From Hedera helix (taxonomy: Eukaryota; Streptophyta; Magnoliopsida; Apiales; Araliaceae): 64,000 nt of DNA. Position 1 is the stretch's first letter, and each line of letters starts with the position of its first letter. Made by a program: the position numbers and the translations under genes. The stretch spans positions 8,093,222 through 8,157,221 of the forward strand of contig OX359270.1 of the NCBI GenBank assembly GCA_947179155.2, given 5' to 3'. The notes beneath the pieces are model-generated. The model was not told where the DNA came from. It searched no databases and saw nothing but the letters and a program-made list of their open reading frames with translations. Shown here piece after piece: positions 35,755 through 45,770 of the stretch.

Positions 35755-36961
35755 TTTACTAGGGAAATCTTCTTGTTCTTATTCTTGTTTTATTGCTTTA
35801 ATTATTACTCAATGAGGACATTGTTCAATTTGAGTTTGGGAGTATAGTTTCATTCTTCTGCCTAGTTTCATTCATGCTCATTTTCAATATTTTCTTTTAG
35901 TTTATTGCACTAAGGTAGTTTTTATTGCATATAGGTAGTTTCAATTTATTTATTTTTTTAAAAAAATTATTAAAACAATTTAAAAATCACATATTGCATG
36001 TAGGAACACTTGAGCATTGGATTAATGTATGAAATCTAATGATGGCCAATGATAAAACTGTGAGTCAGTATTTAATAATGTCAGCAAGACGGATTTGGAT
36101 CGTTAAAGTTCTAAATTTTACGTATTTGCTAATTTTGCGAACTTGAGACCCTTGGATCTTAATTGCACGTATTTAATGTATCAAGTTAGTTGAGTTTTGA
36201 TTCAAATTTTGTGAATTTAGGTGCTTGATAGAGATTTAGATAGTCTCTATCACTTGTTGGAACAAAAATCATATGGAAAGAAATGATCATTTGCTTCGAT
36301 GTCTGTCCCAATTTAAAATTTAAAAAAAGTAAAAAGAAGAATAGACAGATATGAGCAACACTTAGCTAGTCTGTTTTCGTGGCCTCTATTACTCGAACAA
36401 GTAAGCCCTTAGGAGTGTCTCTACACTTAGTGCCCTAAAGCCATTTGGTTTGGGGGTCATTGGTGGAAAGTTCGCTACATGGGTAATTTTGAAAAGCCTA
36501 AGAAAAATGGGTATTGCACATGCTGAGTTAGTCATATACGAGATGGAGCGTAAGAAGCACTCGTTAAATAAAAAGGAGGAATAGAAAAATGTAAAAACAA
36601 GTGAAGAGATGGATACTAAAATGCTATATATGAGTAACTATCTTTATTTGAGCACTGATATTCATGAGTTGTATTAGAATAATGGCTGATTTGATATGTT
36701 GAATTCACACACACACGAAAGGGTCAGAGGTGAAATAAAATTGGTGATATGTCAGATTTTCAGACTAAAAGAGAATTTGAAGTTTGGCTAAGTTATTATT
36801 TAAGATCTTTGAGGTGTGATATATATGGATTATATTGATTTGTGCTCAAGGCATTAGTGGTTATGCATTTGCACTCATGTGGTTTAGATAATTAGTTATG
36901 TTCATTTTTATTTGAAGGATTTTTGCTTGAGGACTTACAAGTTCTTGAGTTTGGGAGTATT
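35755..36961 (+). other. Athila 3' untranslated part and polypurine tract
   Basis: Non-coding. It ends GAGTTTGGGAGTATT directly before the 3' LTR; the purine-rich GGGAG is the likely plus-strand primer. A similar GAGTTTGGGAGTATAG occurs at 35,832-35,847. Confidence 0.6.
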
Positions 36962-38231
36962 TGATGAGTGGGTGTTATACCTACGAATTAGGTGCTTTTG
37001 AGCTTAATTAGTTGTTTTCTTTGAGTGTTTTTAGTTATATTTTGCTTGTTTTTATAATTTTTTTTGCAGAAAACGACTTCGGGAGGTCAAAACATGAAAA
37101 TGGAGGTTCAATGGCAATTTTGTAATTTGGAACAGTAGACGGCGTCGGGGCGCGATGTTGCTATACAAAGACTGCGCCGGAGCGCAGTCCGACGATTTTA
37201 GTTGGCCCAGTTGCTGCGTTGAGAAATTCGAACCTAGTTAGGAAGTTGGTTGTTGCAGTTATTTTAAAGAGGGACTCTAGGGCTATTAACATACACACAG
37301 AGAGGACGTAACGGGAGATAGAGTGCAAGGGATTGGAGCTATTCGGGGGAAGCTTGAAGAATTGATTGGAAGAACATTAAAAGTGAAAGTGAAGGCTAAG
37401 GAGACGATAGATTTTCGACAGAGTTTATTCTAATTCCTTTTCCTTTATCTTTTAAACTTATGAAGTTTTGCTATATTAATTTAATGATGGTTTTCATTAT
37501 GATGTGTAACTAAATTCCTCTTTATGGTTACAATGGAACCGTTGGTTGAACTTTAATTAAATCATCTTAGTTTCAATTATTTGATCAATTGTTGGATTGG
37601 TTGTTATATCTTTTGCGTGAATTATAATTGTCTGATCAGAAGTTATTTGATTTCTTAGATGGAATTGAAAGATGAAATCTAGGAATAGATCTGGGTATAA
37701 TAACGTGTGTCTTTGTTTGTTCTTCTTAGGAAGAGTATCATGATAGTATATAGAATGCAAATACCTATAGACCACGCGTAACATATTGAGAGTTTAACCT
37801 TAATGAGTCTGTTTCAAAATATTTTGCATAGACTTATAGGATTATAAATTGGAGTAGATCTTTTTATTAATTATCGTAAGAGATTAGTAAATAGATAAGT
37901 AATCTCAGTTAACAATCTATATGATTAAGTAATTAGAATTAAGATGATGATATTATTGTGATGCAACGGGGAAATTGTAAACTTAAAGTTCTTTATTATC
38001 TGGTAATTCATTCTTGTTAGTTAGTTTAATTTTAATTTTAAGTAGTTCATAATTCAAGGTTTATAATCCAAATTTGCTACAGTTTGAATAGAGTTGAATT
38101 AATACAAACTTAATAGTCAATATAGTTATTACTACTTATTCCTCGTGGGTTCGACATCCTTTTTACTACTATATTACTTGATTGACTGCGTATACTTGCA
38201 TGTGAATTCTATATATATAAATCGGACAACA
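36962..38231 (+). repeat. Athila 3' LTR
   Basis: 1270 bp, TGATGAGTGGG to CGGACAACA, followed by the ATATA duplication at 38,232-38,236. It differs from the 5' LTR mostly by C/T and G/A changes, concentrated in the GC-rich part. Confidence 0.9.
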
Positions 38232-38236
38232 ATATA

Positions 38237-39487
38237 AAAGAGTGGGTAGAATCAGTATCTAACAGGACATAGACTTCACGAGAATTTATGAATAGCTTAC
38301 TGATTATCACTTTGTTTGGTTTTCGTGCCATTTGGGATGTTACAATAAAAACTCTTCCCTAAACTACATATTTTTTCTTATTCGCGCTAGCTTTTGGAGC
38401 CATCATCGCAGCTGAACTTGATTTTGTAACAGGACAAAATTGAGCAATATGACATTCTTTCTCACAACTGTAACACAGCTTGGATTGCTAAGTATAGTTC
38501 GGGCTAATGTGACCCTCATGACCATAGTTGTAGCATCTTACATGTGGTCGATCTCCTCCCCTTAAAACTGGTGCTGGTGCTGGTTCTGATGCTCTTCCGT
38601 AATCATTGTGGGATCACTTCCTCTTGAAGTTGTTCCGACTTAATTCCCCTGTTCTGTTATTTGAGCCGGGATTACCACTAAAGTGTTGATTGCCTCCTCT
38701 ATTGTTCTCGTTCCGGTGATTTTTGTCGTTATTTCTCTCTTTCTGCTGGTCATTCACTCTTGGCTGTAATATTTCATTTTCTTGCTCCACCCTTTGAGCT
38801 ATATCCACAACATCTGAATATAAACAAAATTTATGAGAGCTGAGATGTTGACAAATTTTAGTTCTTAAATCTCTCAAGAACATACGACTCATTTGTGCTT
38901 CATAGTCCACCAGATGGGCCGCAAATCGAGATAACTCGTCAAACTTGGCCTCATACTATGAGACAATCACGTTCCCCTGCTTTAGCTTAATGAACTCCAC
39001 CCTCTTCATGTGGCGAATACTTTCTGAAAAGTACTTCTCGTTAAACAACTCTTGAAATTCTATCCAAGACATTTCGAGTGCTGAATGATGGATATGTTTT
39101 ATCAATTCCTATCAATGGTTTGTTTCACCTCATAGCATGAAGGTGGAAAATAGAACCTTCAGATCATCGGTGCATCGTAGGACATCAAATATTTTTGTCA
39201 TCTGCTTAGTCATGCTTCTGCCTTGAGTGGGTTCGGCTTTCCAAAAAATTCAGATGGTCTCAACTCCTTAAACTGCTTAACAGTGACCATCCTCTAATTA
39301 TCAGCGTTTCCACTGGTAGGTGTTCCCCTTGCCTGATTTTGCATGCATTGCATGAAGTTTCTAAAGAAATCATCATGATCACCTGCGTTATTTTTCGAAG
39401 CTGCAGGAGGATTATTTGTAGCTTCCTAGTTCTCAGCTACATTCACCTCGACATTGGATAGTTCATTTCCTGATTTTCAGAAGCCAT
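38237..39487 (-). pseudogene. Chromovirus gag and start of protease
   Basis: Minus-strand frame starting MASENQEMN at 39,487. Stops break it early, and the cleanest stretch is 38,614-38,910. Near 38,437-38,480 there is a CCHC zinc knuckle (CYSCEKECHIAQFC) preceded by a second, damaged one (CYNYGHEGH). Protease begins toward 38,270 with LLDTDSTHSFI, a D-T-D in place of the usual D-T/S-G, directly before the Athila insertion. The knuckles bind element RNA in active relatives. Confidence 0.75.
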
Positions 39488-39664
39488 TCTAAACTGCAGT
39501 CATAAGATAAATGTTAGTTAAACAAACTGACTCGTCACTTCTTGTCCCCACATTTAAGTCGACTCATTAGATAACAAAATTTAATTTATGTAGGACACAC
39601 TAGTGACATATTCTATTCGTCTCTCTCCTCCTACTTCTATCCCAGATCTCCATTAAAGATCATA

Positions 39665-39685
39665 TCCCTAAGTTCAGATACCAAA
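39665..39685 (-). promoter_or_regulatory. Chromovirus primer-binding site
   Basis: On the minus strand, TTTGGTATCTGAACTTAGG follows the 5' LTR end. It resembles the TGGTATCAGAGC site complementary to initiator methionine tRNA, with changes after the seventh base. Confidence 0.65.
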
Positions 39686-40860
39686 TGTGATACTCCCAAA
39701 TTTGGGCCTACACAGCCCAATTTGAGACGCCAAAAATACACGGTAACTATTACAAAATAGTACATAGTACAAAAATACAAAGCTCAATAATGCACAACTA
39801 AGTTTTCACTATTATTGTCACACTATTTTACAACATGTGAAAACTACTACAGCTAACACTCGGACCTTCACTCCATCCCCCGGCTAGACCCATCTTTCTT
39901 CTCTCATTTCTTGAAGAACAATGAAACAAACAAAAGGGTGAGCTCAAATATCCCAGTAAAGAATATCATGACTAAGATAACAATGAGTAAATTATCATTA
40001 GCCTTTAATAGTTGAGTTCTTGATTGAGTATAATAAACAACAAGTTTTAGATTAATAATAACAGCGGAATGAACAATCCATTAGAAGAATCATGTACACT
40101 ATGATGTTTATTAGCTTTTCTTTTTAAGAAAAGTATCATCAACTTTTATCATTTGAAACACCACTAGTCATGATCATACCAACAACAGTTCTTCTTTGCT
40201 CCAGGCTAAATAGAACATTCACCATGTGTCCTAAAAGACACACCACCATTATATCGCTTTTATCATATCATCTGTATCGCATGCCACATATATTCACAAC
40301 AACTTGATTTTTGATGATTAGAATAACAACAAAGATATAAATGATGAATAGAATAACATGATATTTTGTCTAAAGTCAAATAATGTCCAACTTGTCAACA
40401 TAACGTAGACTCAAATTCAAGAATGATATTCAAGATCCATAATTAAAAATAACGGTTGAAGTTCTATAGAAATGTTTAAGTAAATAGGAAGGTTCGCGTG
40501 AAATGATATTAAATGAAGCGTAAATTATTAATAAACATATAATCATTTCAGGAATTTTACCAAACAATATTTACCATAGTAAGTTTAAGAGTATGAAAGA
40601 AAAAGATATCCCTCATCTTAACACGTGACTGGATATTATTTTAAATGAAGTTGATCAACTTAAACAATACTTGTACTCTTACAGATCTTCACAAATACAC
40701 ATGATAGCTTAAACACACTTAAAGAAAACTTACACAAAGTAATATTTAAAGAGTGAAAAAAAAAATAAGCAAGGAAGTTTATGAAAAAATCCTTAAGTTA
40801 AGGCCTCTATTTATAGTCAAAATTTTATCATAATCTAAGATTTTTTAATTTAATTAAAAC
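39686..40860 (-). repeat. Chromovirus 5' LTR, truncated
   Basis: Aligns with the 3' LTR from its inner end out to AATTTAATTAAAAC, which lies at about 19,205 in the 3' LTR. The remaining 1.1 kb toward the LTR start is missing. The break is abrupt. Confidence 0.75.
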
Positions 40861-42760
40861 CGTATATTTCCGTACAAACACCACCGGAAGCCCGATTGTT
40901 CCAACCATCAGTACGACCTCATTGCCGAAGCCATATAAAGGTGTCTCCATTCCAACTTCCATTTTCACACCTTGGAGGTCCATCTTCTGGTAAGCATGGC
41001 TGTAAAGTACGTCCATCAAAAACCCATTATCGATCATGATCCTCTTCATATCTATCGGACTAACCTGTGCAGTGATGACTAGGGCTCCTTCACATGGCTC
41101 AACTACATCAGAAAGGTAATCCTCATTCGAGAATGAAATCACCGTGTTGGGAAAAGGCCGTTCCACCTTGGGTGTCTGCTCTGATAAGGCCATAATAACA
41201 TCTAAGGAGGATCAGTGTTTTTTACCAGTCTGTTTCTGTACCAATCCTACTGTTATGATATCCACCACTCTCCGAGGCTGATTTTCTCACTCTGTCCTTC
41301 GCTCTACAACCGATTTTGGATTAAGAGCTTGCTCTTCCCGTCCTGTTATGTACTGAATCAACTCACCGCTTTGGACCCTCGCTTTGATCATGTCTTTTAA
41401 CCTCGTATAAGTCTCTGTTGCATGCTCGGCCTGCTGGTGATACTGACAATATAAGTTCGATCTAGCTTACTGAGATCTTGATGGTCTCGACATAGCTGTC
41501 TGTCCACTCCTTATTGCCTTCAGTATTTTGACACGATCTGTATTAATGGGATGTACACCTTGCTCACTGCCCCGAGATTGGAAGGGTTGTTTATTTTCAG
41601 CTAGTTGCTCTACTTTCGGTCCCATCCGATTGAAAACATTCGACTTACTGTCTCCGTTTTTATTGTTGCCATTAGACTGGTTGCTCCCCTTACTAACAGG
41701 CTACAATCCCATAGCCTCCTCGATATGAATGAATTTCTCAGCCCTTTCATACGCGTCTAAGAGGTCCTTTGAAGGATTGAACATTACATCCTTCATCATC
41801 TTCTTGTTTTTGACCATCTCCATCCCCGTTGTAAAAAATCCCAAAGTTTGCGTCATATTCAGATCGGTGATCGTCCCCACTGAATCACGAAACCTCTGCA
41901 CATACTAGTTTAACGACTCCCCCGACTTCTGTTTGATCTGCATCAAAGACGTAGTCAGCTTGCCTCTCCTTTTGTTACTTCTGAATTATTCATGGAACTT
42001 CCCACACAACTCCGCCCACAAACTAATATTATTCGGGGGTAGCGATATCATCCACTGCTTAGCCCCTTTTTTAAGTGTCGTCACAAAGATCTGACACATC
42101 CCGGGTTCTGTGTGATTATAATTTTTCATCACCCACTTGTAAGAACTTATATGATCATATGGGTCACCTGTGCCGTCATAAGTCTCCAAAGGTGGCAGTT
42201 TTTTCTTCGTGTCGACCTTCTCCTGGTCAATGGCAGGAGAGAATGGAGATCGCAGGTCCAATGGTCTCGCTTCTCCTTCTGCCAGCCTCTTCTCTTAATC
42301 TGTAATCCTCTGCATGACGGGGTCGGGAATAGGCACATAAGGGACTATCCGCTACTCTTCCCAACCTTGCTCCGTCGTCATGTCAACGTGACTCCTCATT
42401 TCCACCGGGGATCTGGTATGTCTCTAATAACACCGATCTGGCGACTTATGCTGCCTTTTATCTTCCGTATGATCCTAGTCTAAACGACTAGGCTGTCTCA
42501 TATAACCTTGAGGTTGATCCCGGTCACAAGGACATGTATGTCTAGTTCTTTCACGCCTAAATCGAGGCCGACTTTGTGGAATCAGTTCTCGTTCTCCTCC
42601 CTATATAGTAGTTGGTGGATCCTCTTCCCTCTTTAACTCTGATAAATACGCGTTGCACTCATGGTGCTGGTGTCTTAGAGTTTTCAACTCAGCCTCTGTT
42701 TCCTTGCTCTTATGAAGCCTGATTTTCTCCCTTTCATCACGCTAAGGTGATCTCTTTCTT

Positions 42761-42806
<46 letters not shown>

Positions 42807-43118
42807 TTCGAAATCCTTGTAGCCTCAATCTTCGCAGATCTGGTTCTACCATCCATAGGTCAGGATATGGTGAAACTGGTGGCATAAACAACCATCTTCG
42901 GACTGGCTTTGACTGAGTTGACACTGCCTTGCGCTTAGACTGATTGGGCCTAATTCGGTCCAACACCAAACCACGAATACTCTTTGAAGTTGGCATCGTA
43001 GAAGGTCCCTGTTGGTCCCTACTGTGATTTTCCCTTTCCGCCATGACTATTGCCACCAAATCAATAAAAACTAGTAGTTTATGGATCAAATATCAAAAAG
43101 CCCTCCTTCTAGCGCCAA
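40861..43118 (-). pseudogene. Outer Tat-like Gypsy element, gag and protease remnant
   Basis: On the minus strand, gag starts MAERENHSR at 43,044. A CT microsatellite (42,766-42,803) lies in the frame. The gag core (LPPLETYDGTGDP and KKGAKQWMISLPP, 41,986-42,261) is followed by QRFRDSVGTITDL (41,701-41,901). A CQYHQQAEHATETYTRLK stretch gives the CxxH-type knuckle seen in Tat/Ogre elements. The protease region (40,828-41,193) has IDNGFLMDVLY. RT, RNase H and integrase are absent, since the sequence ends at the junction with the chromovirus LTR. Several stops are present. Confidence 0.75.
42766..42803. repeat. (CT)n microsatellite in gag remnant
   Basis: About 19 CT units. On the coding strand they make a run of Arg-Glu codons, which should not be read as a true RE domain. 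Confidence 0.9.
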
Positions 43119-43605
43119 TGTTGAAGCGTGATTTTGTCCACCCGTTGAAACCACCTAACAGCGAGCAACCTGCACTAAAAACAACCGTTAGACATCCCAC
43201 GGATCAGACGATGACTTGGGCCGTCTGGGGATGCTCCGGTGTAAGAATAAATACATGACAAAAAGCGTAACCATGAAGAACCAAATTATTGTTGGAAATA
43301 ATGAATGATATTTGATAAGAAAGAAATTGTGTAATCCTATTCACTTGTTTGTAGCCTTATTTATACTTTTTCATCAACCGCCTTGAGTCATCGTAACAAA
43401 TTAGGAGAGGGAATCTCTTGACATAATTCAATTATGAATATAATGTTAGCCGGTCAATCCTCATCTCCATAAGATCCAAAATTATTACCTAATTTAGAAT
43501 CCTTAATCAATGATAATATTACCCTTCCCAGATAACCCAACCCGTCCCAAAGGGATCGCTTGAATGGGCCAACCCCAACACGGACCCATCATAGTGTGTA
43601 AGATA
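43119..43605 (-). repeat. Outer Tat-like element 5' LTR
   Basis: Begins TGTTGAAGCGTGATTTTGTCC on the plus strand. Adjacent at 43,104-43,118 the minus strand reads TTGGCGCTAGAAGGAGGG, a primer-binding-type site found next to plant Gypsy 5' LTRs. It matches 12,030-12,515. Confidence 0.75.
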
Positions 43606-45404
43606 AACCAACCCATCTCCAAATATAAAATAATTGTTGGCCCAACTAAACTTTGGGTCTAATAAATTATATCCCAATAAATTATTTTTGTTCACTTTTA
43701 TCTCTGTTATCTCTTTTTTTCAGGTAATTCTTGGGAAAGAGGTGGAGGAGCGTGAATTAGAGCAAAAAAAAAAGAGGTTTGAATCGGAACATAAAGAGGG
43801 AGGCCTAATTGGAGTTTCATTTTAAATTCAAACTGAATCCTTTTTATTTATGAATGAAAAAGTTGCCTTAAAAATTTAATTAATCTCTTGTTGAGATAAC
43901 AGACGAGACATTATTTAAGACAATTGATCCAAACTCCTCCCCCCCCCCCCCCCCCCCCCCCCCACACAATAATTACACTTGATAAATAATTATCCCAACA
44001 AAATGTAAACAATAGTAATAATACACCTAAAGGCCCAAGATGTACAAAAATTCCAACATTTTAACTTGGCCACTAAATCGTCATTACTCATATTTAGTAA
44101 AAGATGTGTAACTTTGCATATAGTATATCAGCATTGGTTCATACAGAAGGTAGCGTGAATGTATGGTAGTACAGATATCAAAATTTATTTCCTAATGATA
44201 CGAACCCCATGGTTCTAATGGAAGGATGCACGTAAGCATCTTCCTTTTTCATTAGAAAGTTAAAAGGAAAAAGGAAGACAAATAAACATTTTTATACATT
44301 ATGGTACATAATTTATCAACCACGTCCAGCCACTCATAAAACCCTCAACTCCAACTCTTCCTAATCTAATTAAGCACCCACAATTATCCTTTCCATAAAT
44401 TTCATTGATTTTCTCTTCCAAATCTCCCAAAAAAATTCAACCAATTAAATATCCAAAATATCAAATTAATATTTACAAATGAAAATCAAAATTAAAAAAA
44501 AAAGATGAAGAGTTCTTATCAAGTATCAAGTTTCATTTATTCTTAAATTTCTTCTCCATCCATCTTTCACTATTCTCTCTTTTTTCTTTCAACGTAGTTA
44601 GTGTGGAGTAATTTTATATATTTTTATATTTGATTTGATTTGTCTAGTTTTTTTTAACTATTGATTTTTTTTTACAAGATAACTAGTTGTTAAGATAGAA
44701 AGACACATATCACACTAATTAGTTATTTTAGGTTATCATTATCCATAAGTAATCAATTACTCAATTATCTTTATTATTTTCTTAAATAAATATTATTATT
44801 ATTAATCATTAATTATTTGTTTTCTTTTAAAATTCTTATAATTATAATATTAAAAATACGGCATATTACAATAACAAGTCTATTGCTTGCCATTCAAGTT
44901 ACCATGTTTAACTGCGGCAGGTTAGCCCTCGGCGTGTGCATTTCATGTAGTAAAATTATTCGATCCATCCCCTATTAATTTATTATCAATGTAGTAAATA
45001 TCTATGTAGAGTGGCCTAACAAGTATATTTCATGTAGTAAAATTGTATGATCCATTGCACATTAATTTATCATCAATACAACAAATATATCTGTGTAGAA
45101 TGACCTAACAAGTATGTTAGATCATACTCCTTACCTAAAAGTTTAATTTATTAGGTTAAGGTTCTAACATACTTATTAACTTATCTACACTTTAAAATTT
45201 ATTCAATATAGAATTCATGTAAAATATCGGAACATTTCACACCAGATTGATGATGCCTCCACGCTTGGCATGTTTATGGAGTCATGGACTTCTATGAACA
45301 ATAACCAACAATTAAGTGTCGTAAAGAAATTTGTCCAAATTTCAACTCGACCTCTTTTTGCCAAAAAAGAAGTATATTACAATTGTAGACACGGAGGCAG
45401 CATC
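43606..45404. other. Spacer upstream of copy B
   Basis: No gene is supported. It contains the 35-base C run. A segment at 44,185-44,320 (CCTAATGATACGAACCCCATGG... GGAAAAAGGAAGA) is similar to 49,455-49,560 downstream of copy B. The rest is AT-rich. Confidence 0.5.
43939..43973. repeat. C homopolymer, 35 bases
   Basis: Thirty-five consecutive C, preceded by TCCT. A run this long could be biological (i-motif and G-quadruplex prone) or a sequencing or assembly artefact. Confidence 0.85.
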
Positions 45405-45770
45405 TATACATGACAAAAGATAGTTCTTATAGTACGTACTAGGGTCACATCAATATAAATATATAATAACAATGTTGTAGATATATGTACAAATGAATCA
45501 CTACTTTAACGTTTAAGGGTGGAAGTGATCTTATAATGAATACCAAATTTTGTCATGATTCACCATGCTAAAAGTCACATTCAAGAATATCAATATTCTG
45601 CACTTGTACTTTATCAAATATACCTTATTCTGGTTTATTACACTCGACTTGTTGAAGTCCTTAATGAAGGCCTTTGTGCCACTATATATACAAACATCCT
45701 TAGCTAAACTTTACCATATACAAACCATCAACTTTCTTTTGCTGAACTGTTTTTGTGGTAAAAGAAAAAT
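45405..45770 (+). promoter_or_regulatory. Promoter and 5' UTR of CYP716-like copy B
   Basis: TATATATA at 45,683-45,690 stands where copy A has TATATAAA. The last 240 bases closely match copy A's promoter, and weaker similarity (GGGTCACATCAATA, GTTTAAGGGTGGAAGT) extends upstream to about 45,405. The substitution in the TATA region may change expression level. Confidence 0.65.

Larger units (their letters stand above)
23639..38231 (+). mobile_element. Athila-type Gypsy LTR retrotransposon with env-like ORF
   Basis: Plus-strand element of 14.6 kb including a 3.0-kb nested solo LTR. The LTRs are 23,639-24,902 and 36,962-38,231, both TG..CA, flanked by ATATA duplications. Internally there is a primer-binding site TGGCGCCGTTACCGGGGA, gag, protease, RT, RNase H, integrase, a GC-box spacer and a third open frame in the position of the Athila env-like gene. 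Frameshifts and stops in gag, protease, RT, integrase and the env-like frame make it non-autonomous. The LTRs differ by several percent, mostly transitions, so it is not a recent insertion. Confidence 0.9.
13896..40860 (-). mobile_element. Del/Tekay-type chromovirus LTR retrotransposon, interrupted and truncated
   Basis: Minus-strand Gypsy element. In element order it has a partial 5' LTR (39,686-40,860), a primer-binding site, gag (38,400-39,487), the start of protease, then, after a 14.6-kb Athila insertion, the rest of protease, reverse transcriptase, RNase H, integrase and a chromodomain remnant, and a 3' LTR (13,896-20,338). The 5' LTR lacks about its first 1.1 kb and is joined abruptly to another element at 40,860/40,861. 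Many stops and frameshifts make it defective. Lineage is based on integrase plus chromodomain, the LTR ends TGTAAGACCCCG / GGGGGCGTCACA-like, and the LTR size of about 3 kb. Confidence 0.8.

Noticed and set aside
42742..43089. Frame ending in a run of Arg-Glu repeats
   Set aside because: The RE run is a translated CT microsatellite within a dead gag remnant, not an RE-rich splicing-type domain.
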